The position numbers and the translations under genes were made by a program. Source: Lachnospiraceae bacterium (GTDB lineage: Bacteria; Bacillota; Clostridia; Lachnospirales; Lachnospiraceae). Taken from it: a stretch of 64,000 nt of DNA. Positions 1 through 7,209 of the stretch are shown piece by piece; positions within the stretch are counted from its first letter, which is position 1; the number at the start of each line of letters is the position of its first letter. The notes below the pieces were generated by a model, which saw nothing but the letters and a program-made list of their open reading frames with translations, was not told the DNA's origin and did no database searches. The DNA is taken from contig JAIKVW010000023.1 of the NCBI GenBank assembly GCA_024685315.1, forward strand, positions 50,977-114,976, given 5' to 3'.

Positions 1-666
1 ATTTACACCGAGAGGAACAATATCCACATTATTGATCTTCAGAAGACCGTAGGGATGATCGACGACGCTTACAACGGAGTGAAGAATATCGTCGCAGACG
101 GCGGCACCATTCTTTTCGTAGGCACCAAGAAGCAGGCCAAGGACACCATCAAGGCTGAGGCAGAGCGCTGCGGTATGTACTATGTCAACGAGAGATGGCT
201 CGGCGGAATGCTGACCAACTTCAGGACCATCCAGAGCCGTATCCAGAGACTTGACGACATCCAGAGGATGTCTGAGGACGGCACATTTGAAGTCCTTCCG
301 AAGAAGGAAGTCATCGGACTTAAGAAAGAATACGAGAAGCTCGACAAGAACCTTGGCGGAATCAGGGGCATGAAGAGACTTCCCGATGCTATCTTCATAG
401 TAGATCCCAAGAAGGAGAGGATCTGTGTTGCAGAAGCAGAGACCCTCGGTATCCCTCTTATCGGTATCGCTGATACCAACTGCGATCCTGATGAACTTGA
501 CTATATAATCCCCGGCAACGACGACGCTATCCGTGCCGTTAAGCTTATCGTTTCCACAATGGCTGACGCGGTCATCGAAGCCAAGCAGGGCGTGGACGCA
601 GCCGCTGAGGAAGCTGCAGCAGAGGGCGAAGAGGCTCCCGAGGCAGCAGAAGAGACAGAAGAGTAA
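1..666 (+). CDS. rpsB: 30S ribosomal protein S2 (5' end cut by the window)
   Basis: S2 joins the 30S subunit late and helps position S1 on the ribosome. The frame is open from base 1, reading into IDLQKTV (bases 31-51), so about 30 N-terminal residues lie outside the window; 221 codons are visible. Family signatures are plain: [30 protein letters not shown] and [11 protein letters not shown]. The last ~25 residues are an Ala/Glu-rich tail, a common and variable ending in this family. tsf follows after 34 bases, the standard rpsB-tsf order, so the two are surely cotranscribed. Codon use is strongly biased, as expected for a highly expressed gene. The promoter and any S2 autoregulatory leader are outside the window. 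Confidence 0.97.
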   Translation: MYTERNNIHIIDLQKTVGMIDDAYNGVKNIVADGGTILFVGTKKQAKDTIKAEAERCGMYYVNERWLGGMLTNFRTIQSRIQRLDDIQRMSEDGTFEVLPKKEVIGLKKEYEKLDKNLGGIRGMKRLPDAIFIVDPKKERICVAEAETLGIPLIGIADTNCDPDELDYIIPGNDDAIRAVKLIVSTMADAVIEAKQGVDAAAEEAAAEGEEAPEAAEETEE

Positions 667-700
667 TCGGTTTTATATTCTTTAACAGGAGGATAATATA

Positions 701-1639
701 ATGGCTTTTACAGCTCAGATGGTAAAAGATTTAAGAGAAGCTACCGGCTGCGGCATGATGGATTGCAAGAAGGCCCTTACCGCAACTGACGGCGATATGG
801 ATAAAGCAGTTGAGTTCCTCAGGGAGAAAGGCCTTGCCGCTATTTCCAAGAAGGCTGGCAGGATCGCAGCTGAAGGCGTTGTCACCACTCTTGTAAGCGA
901 TGACCACACCGCAGGCGTTATCCTTGAAGTTAACTCCGAGAGCGATTTCGTAGCTAAGAACGAGAAGTTCCTTACCTATGTTTCAAGAGTAGCCGCTCAG
1001 GCCCTCGCTTCTGAGAATACCGATATCGACGCATTCCTCGCAGAGCCCTGGATCGACGACGCTACCCTCACCGTTTCCGAGGAACTTTCCCAGATGATCG
1101 CTGTCATCGGCGAGAAGCTTACTATCAGGAGATTCACCAAGATCGCTAATCCCGGATCATATGTATTCTCCTACATTCATGGCGGCGGAAGGATCGCATC
1201 CCTCGTTGAGCTCGCTACCGACGGAACTGCAGAGCAGGTCGCTGATTGCGGCAAGGAACTCTGCCTCCAGGTAACTTCCATGAACCCTAAGTTCACGACT
1301 CCCAAAGAGATCGGCTCCGATTTCATTGAGCATGAGAAGGAGATCCTCCATGCCCAGATCATGAACGATCCCAAGGAATCCCAGAAGCCTGAGAAGGTTA
1401 TCGCAGGGATCATCCAGGGACGTATCAACAAGGAGCTTAAGGAAGTTGTTCTTCTCAACCAGGAGTACATCAGGGCCGAGAACCATGAGTCAGTAGGTCA
1501 GTATGTAAAGAACTTCGCAAAGGCTAACGGCATCACGATCGATGTTAAGAGATCCGTTCGTTTCGAAGCAGGCGAAGGCCTTGAGAAGAGACAGGAGAAC
1601 TTCGCAGAAGAAGTTGCTAAGCAGATCGCAAAGAACTGA
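701..1639 (+). CDS. tsf: Translation elongation factor Ts
   Basis: EF-Ts is the cytoplasmic nucleotide-exchange factor that recharges EF-Tu with GTP. The 312-residue protein starts with the UBA-like N-terminal domain (VKDLREATGCGMMDCKKAL, residues ~8-26). The conserved EF-Tu contact region follows, with GVVTTLV and EVNSESDFVAKNEKF around residues 60-90, then a dimerisation domain. An AGGAGG site sits about 6 bases before the ATG. It is the last gene of the rpsB-tsf unit: an intrinsic terminator follows 34 bases after the stop. Length is at the upper end of the usual 280-310 range, and nothing is missing. Confidence 0.97.
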   Translation: MAFTAQMVKDLREATGCGMMDCKKALTATDGDMDKAVEFLREKGLAAISKKAGRIAAEGVVTTLVSDDHTAGVILEVNSESDFVAKNEKFLTYVSRVAAQALASENTDIDAFLAEPWIDDATLTVSEELSQMIAVIGEKLTIRRFTKIANPGSYVFSYIHGGGRIASLVELATDGTAEQVADCGKELCLQVTSMNPKFTTPKEIGSDFIEHEKEILHAQIMNDPKESQKPEKVIAGIIQGRINKELKEVVLLNQEYIRAENHESVGQYVKNFAKANGITIDVKRSVRFEAGEGLEKRQENFAEEVAKQIAKN

Positions 1640-1672
1640 TCTTTGCTGCGCACAGCTTAATAAAGGAACATA

Positions 1673-1715
1673 TCCCCTGAAAAGCGCGTCTGACGCGGTC
1701 TCAGGGGATTTTTTT
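1673..1715 (+). terminator. Intrinsic terminator of rpsB-tsf
   Basis: Arms TCCCCTGA (1673-1680) and TCAGGGGA (1701-1708) pair perfectly. A smaller GCGTC/GACGC hairpin sits inside, and a run of seven T follows at once. Placement 34 bases after the tsf stop fits Rho-independent termination. Confidence 0.9.
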
Positions 1716-1738
1716 GTCTCCTTTTGTATTTTTGTATC

Positions 1739-1881
1739 ATGACATAAAGTAACTACAGCTATGTGAAAGTGCGGCAGGACACAATTGTCAGACAAAATAC
1801 CGTAATTTTCTCACTTTCTGACGTGGCATTTCACTTATATCTGATCAATAATCTAATAGGGGCGCTGATATGCCCCTTATG
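1739..1881 (+). repeat. Inverted repeat copy A (diverged duplicate of an XRE gene upstream region)
   Basis: This stretch matches, in opposite orientation, the DNA directly upstream of the XRE regulator (6986-7125). Shared blocks are ACATAAAGTAACT, GCAGCTATGTG (ACAGCTATGTG here), GACACAATTGTC (1778-1789), TCACTTTCTGACGTGG, ATCTGATCA and CCCCTTATG. The last block in copy B contains the XRE start codon. Here the ATG (1879-1881) opens only a short 11-codon frame. The simplest reading is a leftover promoter and leader of a lost paralogue of that regulator. Some blocks are identical, others have drifted and contain small indels. Confidence 0.75.
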
Positions 1882-1923
1882 AGGGAAATATATCAAAGTT
1901 TCCCGCTGTATTGAATATACTGC

Positions 1924-1981
1924 TTGACTCTGAAAATAGCCGGGTATATTATAAGTGTACTATGAGGCATAGTACACTTAT
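1924..1981 (+). promoter_or_regulatory. Sigma-A promoter overlapped by a 13-bp palindromic operator
   Basis: TTGACT (1924-1929) and TATTAT (1947-1952) are separated by 17 bases. Right at the expected start of transcription lies a perfect inverted repeat, ATAAGTGTACTAT (1951-1963) and its complement (1969-1981), around the loop GAGGC. The TGTACTA...TAGTACA core resembles operators of GntR/YtrA-type regulators. That fits the coding relic just downstream, but the family assignment is an inference. Confidence 0.65.
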
Positions 1982-1982
1982 T

Positions 1983-2119
1983 AATTCGGAACTGATCCGA
2001 GAGGCAATGCGGATGAGAAGCTCCCTTCCGGAAGGACGCTCGCTATAGAGCTTTCAGCCAAACCGAACACCGACAGTGTTAAGAAGGCAAGGGAACAGGA
2101 GATAGTGGGAAGAATATAA
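1983..2119 (+). pseudogene. Frameshifted relic of a GntR/YtrA-type regulator N-terminus (tentative)
   Basis: Two overlapping frames together read like the winged-helix start of a GntR-family repressor. The first frame (1983-2048) gives ELIREAMRMRSSLPEGRSL and then a TAG. The second (from 2042) continues AIELSAKPNTDSVKKAREQ and stops at 2117-2119. The order LPEG, then a PNT element, then VKKA matches the helix-turn-helix of YtrA-like proteins (typically LPSVRELA..GVNPNTVKKA). No start codon or effector domain remains. It sits directly behind a promoter with a palindromic operator, as an autoregulated repressor would. The region is too short and damaged for a firm family call. Confidence 0.42.
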
Positions 2120-2163
2120 TAGCCGCAAATGGGCTGCCTCCCCCGGCCCCGGCCAATAATAGA

Positions 2164-2192
2164 TTGGATTTTCCGGGAATCTGTGGTATGAT
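2164..2192 (+). promoter_or_regulatory. Predicted promoter of glf
   Basis: TTGGAT (2164-2169), 17-base spacer, TATGAT (2187-2192). It lies about 70 bases before the glf start and downstream of the decayed regulator region. Confidence 0.6.
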
Positions 2193-2262
2193 AAGTCAGG
2201 CATGAACCGCAGGGAATTCATCCTACGGTTTTCGATAAGAATAGTTAAAACGGAACAGCAAA

Positions 2263-3375
2263 ATGTATGATTTTTTGATTGTCGGCGCCGGCCTGTACGG
2301 AGCCGTGATGGCCGAACGGCTGTCCAAAGCCGGGAAAAAGGTCCTTGTCATTGAGAGAAGGGATCATATAGCCGGGAATGCATACACCGAGAACGTTGAA
2401 GGAATAAACGTACATAGATACGGCGCACATATTTTTCATACTAACGATACAGAAGTCTGGCAATACGTTCAGAATTTCGCGGGGTTCAACCGCTTCACAA
2501 ATTCTCCTGTAGCGAACTGCAAGGGAGAATTATTTTCGCTGCCCTTCAATATGTACACATTTAATCAGATGTGGGGCGTGGTAACGCCTGAGGAGGCCCG
2601 CGCGAAGATAGAGCAGCAGCGGAAGGCCGCCGGGATCACCAATCCTTCAAATCTGGAAGAGCAGGCCATAAGCCTTGTCGGCACCGATATATACGAGAAG
2701 CTGGTTAAAGGATACACCCAGAAGCAATGGGGCAGGCCCTGCAGCGAACTTCCGGCATTTATCATCAAGCGTCTCCCGGTCAGGTTTACTTTTGACAATA
2801 ATTATTTTGATGCTCTCTACCAGGGGATCCCTGTCGGAGGGTATACAAAAATGGTCGGAAAAATGCTGGACGGCATAGAGCTAAGGCTGGGCGTGGATTA
2901 CCTTGAGAATAAAGAAGAGCTAGATGCATTGGCAGAAAGGGTCATTTATACCGGTCCTGTAGACGCATATTTTAATTATCGCCTCGGGTACCTTGAATAC
3001 CGCTCGGTCAGGTTCGAGAACGAGCTCCTGGACCAGCCTAATTTCCAGGGAAATGCGGTCGTGAACTATACGGATGCAGAGACGCCCTGGACACGCATCA
3101 TTGAGCACAAGTGGTTCGAATTCGGAAAAGATGAGAACGGAAATGATCTCGCTAAAACGGTGATCAGCCGCGAGTACAGTTCCGAGTGGAAGCCTGGGGA
3201 CGAGCCCTATTACCCGGTAAATGACGAGCGGAACGGCAGTCTTTACGCAGAGTACAGGAAACTGGCAGATAAGGAAAAGAACGTTATTTTCGGCGGCAGA
3301 CTTGCCGAATACAGATATTATGACATGGATGCGGTGATCGCCTCAGCGCTTAACATGTCCAAAAAACTGATCTGA
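2263..3375 (+). CDS. glf: UDP-galactopyranose mutase
   Basis: A flavoenzyme that converts UDP-galactopyranose to UDP-galactofuranose, the donor for galactofuranose in surface glycans. The 370-residue length is typical. The N-terminus carries the FAD-binding fold (FLIVGAGLYGAVMAERL, residues ~4-20) followed by IERRDHIAGNAY. The substrate region has HIFHTND, the QKQWG motif and the late EYR(Y)YDMD block near residue 360. The start has only a weak ribosome site but is fixed by the dinucleotide-binding fold beginning at residue 2. A glycosyltransferase follows 59 bases later on the same strand, and a flippase-like gene faces both, so the trio probably builds or exports a galactofuranose-containing polymer. 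The exact glycan cannot be read from sequence. Confidence 0.95.
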   Translation: MYDFLIVGAGLYGAVMAERLSKAGKKVLVIERRDHIAGNAYTENVEGINVHRYGAHIFHTNDTEVWQYVQNFAGFNRFTNSPVANCKGELFSLPFNMYTFNQMWGVVTPEEARAKIEQQRKAAGITNPSNLEEQAISLVGTDIYEKLVKGYTQKQWGRPCSELPAFIIKRLPVRFTFDNNYFDALYQGIPVGGYTKMVGKMLDGIELRLGVDYLENKEELDALAERVIYTGPVDAYFNYRLGYLEYRSVRFENELLDQPNFQGNAVVNYTDAETPWTRIIEHKWFEFGKDENGNDLAKTVISREYSSEWKPGDEPYYPVNDERNGSLYAEYRKLADKEKNVIFGGRLAEYRYYDMDAVIASALNMSKKLI

Positions 3376-3434
3376 ACACAGAAGATAAGGCGGATGGATA
3401 CCCGATTTCAAGAACATCCGCAAGGGAAATAAAG

Positions 3435-4469
3435 ATGGAAAAAGTATTATCAGTAGCGGTTCCCTGCTATAATTCACAGGATTATGTGCGCAGGGCTGTT
3501 AACAGTCTGCTTCAGGGGAAAGACCGTATTGAGATCATAATCGTTAATGACGGTTCGACAGACGGTACCGCGGCTATAGCGGAGCAGTACGTAAAAGAAT
3601 ACCCGGATACCGTGAGGCTGATCAGCAAGCCCAACGGGGGCCACGGAGACGCCGTGATGACAGGTCTGGCTGCCGCGTCGGCCCCTTATTTCAGGGTGCT
3701 GGATTCCGACGACTGGCTTGACAGGGATTCTCTCCTAAAGCTCCTGGATGTCCTGGAAGGAATGAAAGACCCGGAGAAGGCAGCCGATATCGTTATTACC
3801 AATTATGTATATGAAAAAGTAAATGAGGGTAAGAGCCATCCGGTGAATTACCGCAAGACGCTTCCCGCGGACAGGATCTTCGGCTGGGATGAAGTCGGGA
3901 AATTCGCCATCGGATCGTACATACTGATGCATTCCGCGACCTTCCGCACCGAGCTCGCCCGCAGCTGCGGGATGAAGCTGCCGAAGCATACATTCTACGT
4001 GGATCACCTGTACGTCTGCTATCCGATGACGCGCGTAGAGAAAATGTATTATCTGGACACGGACCTTTACAGGTACTTTATCGGACGTGAAGACCAGTCT
4101 GTCAATGAGAAAGTAATGCTGAGCAGGATGGACCAGCAGATCAAGGTCAACCGCCTGCTGCTCTATGAGCTGGATACCGCGGGCATCAGCAATAAGGCCC
4201 AGAAAGAATACCTTTTTTACTATATTGAGATAGTTACCCTTGCGACCGTTTCGTTCCTGCTTCGCCTGGGAACGAAAGAAGATGAGGAGAAGGTCCAGGC
4301 CTTCCTTGATGAGATCCAGGAGAACCGCCCTGATTTCTATGAATGGATCACAACGGGACCATTCACACGTCATCCCATGGGCACGCTCCGAACCCTTCCG
4401 AAAGGAGTCGTTTATCCTATATACCGGTTCTGCTATAAAGCAGCCCGGCGCCTGGTATGCTTCAACTGA
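3435..4469 (+). CDS. Family 2 glycosyltransferase
   Basis: A GT-A fold enzyme that would transfer a sugar from a nucleotide donor at the inner face of the membrane. Visible signatures are the N-terminal VAVPCYNSQDYVRRAVNSLL, the IVNDGSTDGT acceptor loop (residues ~36-45), SKPNGGHGDAVMTGL and the metal-binding LDSDDW at ~residue 97. The C-terminal half is mostly helical with no clear membrane helix. Length is 344 residues. A purine-rich AAGGGAAA precedes the ATG. The upstream partner glf suggests the donor may be UDP-galactofuranose, an inference from position only. Its 3' end overlaps the convergent flippase-like gene by 8 bases, so the two transcripts collide. Confidence 0.9.
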   Translation: MEKVLSVAVPCYNSQDYVRRAVNSLLQGKDRIEIIIVNDGSTDGTAAIAEQYVKEYPDTVRLISKPNGGHGDAVMTGLAAASAPYFRVLDSDDWLDRDSLLKLLDVLEGMKDPEKAADIVITNYVYEKVNEGKSHPVNYRKTLPADRIFGWDEVGKFAIGSYILMHSATFRTELARSCGMKLPKHTFYVDHLYVCYPMTRVEKMYYLDTDLYRYFIGREDQSVNEKVMLSRMDQQIKVNRLLLYELDTAGISNKAQKEYLFYYIEIVTLATVSFLLRLGTKEDEEKVQAFLDEIQENRPDFYEWITTGPFTRHPMGTLRTLPKGVVYPIYRFCYKAARRLVCFN

Positions 4470-5493
4470 TCTCTGAAGAGCTGTCCCTGCGCCCTGCAGA
4501 GAGCAGCAGGAGACACAGACCGCTCACGATGAGCGGGAGGACAAAGGCACAGAAACGGGAGAGCAGCATTACGCTCCCAAGCAGTTCCGAAGGTATAAGA
4601 TCCGCGTAGAACAGGGCATAGCCGTACTCGGTCACGCCTGCGGCGCCCGGAAGCGGGAGCGAAGACACGGATAAGAATAATGAAGACTGGGTGCGCAGCA
4701 CCGCGAACCAGCCAAGATCAGAACAGCCTATAGCACGCGCGCAGAAGAATGTCACCGAATGGTATAGCATTATCTGCACAAGGGAGGTAGCGAACATTTT
4801 GATGAGGACAGACTTGTTTTTCCTCATCAGGAAAGCCGCCTTCCGATATGACGCGAAAGAGCGCAGAAGGCTGTTCTTTTCTTTGTTTTGTCCGCCTCTT
4901 TTCTTTACGAACCAGAGGCCGATCCGGGTAAAGAACGCGGATGTCCTGCGGCTGAAAAGCACGCAGAAAAGAAATATGATAATAGCAATATTAAGCGAAA
5001 AGCCGATCGGGAAAATAAAGCCGAAGGTGCCCTTAAGACCGAAGACCTTACCTCCTGTAGAGAGCACACCGATAATTCCAAGCACCACTTCCGCGGTCTG
5101 GAAGCTCAGCATCGCGCAGAGCAGAGTAAACGCGCTCTGTGAGATCTTCAGCCTGTCTTTGGCCATGAAATAAAGCTGGGCGGGCTGCCCGCCGGTGGAT
5201 GAAGGCGTTATTGAACTGAAGAAAAAGCCCGCAAATGCGTATTTCATCATCTGGGCGAAACCGATCCGGCAGCCCGCAAGAGCCAGGCAGCGCCTGATAT
5301 TAATACCGTCACAGAGCGCGTACAGGGCCATGGCGGCGAGTGCGGCCAGGATCCAGGGGATCTCCGCATTCTTCAGGATGCCCGGGATATCCTGGCCTGC
5401 AAGTTCTTTATGGATAACGTAAAGCGTCGCGCCGCCCAGTGCTGCAAGGACCAGTGCGCTCAGCAGGATGGATTTTTTGTTGATAAGATTCAT
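4462..5493 (-). CDS. YbhN/UPF0104-family integral membrane protein (flippase-like)
   Basis: A polytopic membrane protein of the lysylphosphatidylglycerol synthase transmembrane-domain superfamily (UPF0104/YbhN). Members are implicated in moving lipid-linked molecules. The 343-residue protein has about eight hydrophobic segments, with the family motif SSITPSSTGGQPAQLYFM near residues 94-111 and a GAAGVTEYG stretch near residue 284. The catalytic GNAT-like half of true MprF proteins is absent, so aminoacyl-lipid synthesis is unlikely. Convergent with the glycosyltransferase and adjacent to glf, it may flip a galactofuranose-bearing lipid intermediate; that role is inferred. No close Shine-Dalgarno is seen before the ATG. 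A short palindrome (5524-5542) lies upstream. Confidence 0.82.
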   Translation of the reverse strand: MNLINKKSILLSALVLAALGGATLYVIHKELAGQDIPGILKNAEIPWILAALAAMALYALCDGINIRRCLALAGCRIGFAQMMKYAFAGFFFSSITPSSTGGQPAQLYFMAKDRLKISQSAFTLLCAMLSFQTAEVVLGIIGVLSTGGKVFGLKGTFGFIFPIGFSLNIAIIIFLFCVLFSRRTSAFFTRIGLWFVKKRGGQNKEKNSLLRSFASYRKAAFLMRKNKSVLIKMFATSLVQIMLYHSVTFFCARAIGCSDLGWFAVLRTQSSLFLSVSSLPLPGAAGVTEYGYALFYADLIPSELLGSVMLLSRFCAFVLPLIVSGLCLLLLSAGRRDSSSEIS

Positions 5494-5523
5494 TTTATAT
5501 GTAAAATGCGGTGAACTCCTATA

Positions 5524-5542
5524 ATATTGACTATATCAATAT
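5524..5542. promoter_or_regulatory. Perfect 7-bp palindrome upstream of the flippase-like gene
   Basis: ATATTGA (5524-5530) and TCAATAT (5536-5542) flank CTATA in the gap before the minus-strand gene ending at 4462. It may be a regulator site within the promoter region; no family is assigned. Confidence 0.35.
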
Positions 5543-5599
5543 AAACTATCACAGAGTTTTTTTCAATCCGGAGAACAGGAGCCCGCATAAACAGATGGT

Positions 5600-6073
5600 C
5601 TAATCCAGATCCCACATTCCTTTTGCCCGGCCGAGCAGGGCATCTATGGTTTCCTGGCAGCGGGAAGTTATTTCGCTGTACGCGGGGTCAACGGGGCTGC
5701 CGTCCGCGTTGATATAGATCTGATAATTCTCTCCGTCTGCAGTTAGCGATACTCCGTATTCATAGTCTCCGGATAGCTTCGGCCAGATGATCATAAAGTC
5801 TGTGAACGGGTTGTCATATGCCGCGGGCAGCCCCACGCTTAAGTTCCCGGTAAACGAGAGATAATCAGGATATTTTACGCTGTAGTCATACCCATCGGCA
5901 TCGGTAAAAAAATACCGCGGCACGAGCCAGGTGGAAAAGTAATTCTTTTCCATACCCTGGATGTAAGCCTTGTATTTTACACTGCGCCAGACATACCAGC
6001 CGGCATTTATGATCAGAAAAACGATAAGTATGAGAAGCAGAGTCCTTAAGACGGTTTTTCGTGCGGGTCTCAT
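5600..6073 (-). CDS. Membrane-anchored protein of unknown function, partner of the XRE regulator
   Basis: I do not recognise this 157-residue protein. A basic start (MRPARKT) is followed by one hydrophobic segment (residues ~8-29). The remaining ~125 residues are polar with many aromatic residues, so most of it should face outside the membrane. It follows the XRE regulator gene after 27 bases on the same strand, with its own AGGAGGTG site, so the two are probably one operon. The regulator also has a single membrane segment and an outer domain, so the pair may interact across the membrane surface; this is inference. There is no signal-peptidase or lipobox motif and no catalytic motif. Confidence 0.7.
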   Translation of the reverse strand: MRPARKTVLRTLLLILIVFLIINAGWYVWRSVKYKAYIQGMEKNYFSTWLVPRYFFTDADGYDYSVKYPDYLSFTGNLSVGLPAAYDNPFTDFMIIWPKLSGDYEYGVSLTADGENYQIYINADGSPVDPAYSEITSRCQETIDALLGRAKGMWDLD

Positions 6074-6100
6074 TCTTTAACACCTCCTGAAGCCGGAACT

Positions 6101-6988
6101 TTACTGTCCGTTGTTTCTGGTGTCATAGATCACATTGCCTGCGAAGTCCCATCTTACGCAGGAGCCGTCATCATAATTCGCCTCCAGGCTGTCGTCATAT
6201 ATGTCCCAGCTTGAAATGTCTCCGATCCCGCCGGTGAACCATTCTTCGTACAAGGCAACGTATTCCGGGATAGTGTTATCCTGATTGCTGTCTTTTGTCC
6301 AGACGGTATTGCCGGCAAAGGTGACCGAGTCAAATTCTTTAAAAAGACGTCCGCCATTGCTGCCGTTTTCCCGGCCGCATTCATAAACCAAGATATCGTT
6401 GTTCTCTATGAAATCTGAGATAACGGATGACCAGAGAGGCCTCTTTATATTTACCGCCAGCACCGGACCGTCTTCAATTGAAAAATCGGTCTGCACCCGG
6501 CCTGAATATATGGGGTGGTCAAACCGCATAAAATACTTGTATCCTTCCTCCGTCTCAATGCGGTATATTGCTTTCAGGACTGCTTCATCGGAAGTCAGAT
6601 TTCTGACAGGAACGGTCCGCACAAACCAGATCAGAAGTATTACGGCGACGGCAACGGCAGCAGTACTTAGCCAGATGAACAGGGTTTTCTTTTTGAACGC
6701 ATGCTTCTTTTCTTCCCTGGCATAGTCGGCAGCTTTTTCCAGGGTCTCTATTACCTCATTTTCCATATTCTCACTTTTCCTTTCTCCATCAATGATCTCC
6801 TTGATGTCTACTCCATAAAAGACGGCGATCTCCACAAGGATTCCTAATTCAGGCATGGTATTGCCGTTTTCCCATCGTGAAACGCTTCTGGAAGACACGC
6901 CAAATTTCTCGGCGACTTCTTCCTGGGTCAATCCTTTTTCATTCCTAAGTGTCCTTAAGAAATCTCCGATCTTGATCCTATCAACCAT
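6101..6988 (-). CDS. XRE-family regulator with a membrane segment and an extracytoplasmic domain
   Basis: A 295-residue protein with an N-terminal Cro/C1 helix-turn-helix (residues ~5-65; LRNEKGLTQEEVAEKFGVSS and VSRWENGNTMP). A charged linker follows, then one membrane helix (~102-122; FIWLSTAAVAVAVILLIWF), then ~170 residues predicted outside the cell. Such architecture suggests a one-component regulator that senses something at the surface. I place the start at 6988, where AGGAGG lies seven bases upstream; an in-frame ATG at 7093 would add 35 residues with no ribosome site and would overlap the repeat. It is divergent from the lipoprotein at 7210 and probably cotranscribed with the small membrane protein downstream. 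The target genes are unproven. Confidence 0.82.
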   Translation of the reverse strand: MVDRIKIGDFLRTLRNEKGLTQEEVAEKFGVSSRSVSRWENGNTMPELGILVEIAVFYGVDIKEIIDGERKSENMENEVIETLEKAADYAREEKKHAFKKKTLFIWLSTAAVAVAVILLIWFVRTVPVRNLTSDEAVLKAIYRIETEEGYKYFMRFDHPIYSGRVQTDFSIEDGPVLAVNIKRPLWSSVISDFIENNDILVYECGRENGSNGGRLFKEFDSVTFAGNTVWTKDSNQDNTIPEYVALYEEWFTGGIGDISSWDIYDDSLEANYDDGSCVRWDFAGNVIYDTRNNGQ

Positions 6989-7125
6989 AAGGGGCCTCCT
7001 TTCACGATTATTCTTGATCAGATCCCGGTGAAATACCACGTCAGAAAGTGAGAAAAAGACGATATTCCACCGGACAATTGTGTCCGGCTTCATTTTATCA
7101 CATAGCTGCAGTTACTTTATGTTAT
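6986..7125 (-). repeat. Inverted repeat copy B, the leader of the XRE regulator
   Basis: The counterpart of 1739-1881 in opposite orientation, covering the XRE promoter/leader up to and including its start codon. It contains the perfect dyad CCGGACA-ATTG-TGTCCGG (7070-7087), of which copy A keeps only the inner four-base arms. The dyad lies between the two divergent genes and is a good candidate operator for the XRE protein. Confidence 0.75.
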
Positions 7126-7128
7126 AAT
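7120..7128 (+). promoter_or_regulatory. Extended -10 element for the repeat lipoprotein
   Basis: TGT followed by TATAAT (7123-7128), an extended -10, about 80 bases before the ATG at 7210. No good -35 is seen, which is allowed for extended -10 promoters. The upstream side is the palindrome-bearing repeat copy B, so control by the divergent XRE protein is plausible. Confidence 0.5.
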
Positions 7129-7209
7129 AATAAAAGATACATTTTTTGTGCTGCGCATTGCAAAAACAGGTCATTCGTTAATTCTAAGCTTAATTAAAGG
7201 AGAGCAGTT

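Noticed and set aside
6989..7093. A 35-residue N-terminal extension of the XRE regulator
   Set aside because: The helix-turn-helix starts right after the ATG at 6988, which has AGGAGG seven bases upstream; the extension would lie within the operator-containing repeat.
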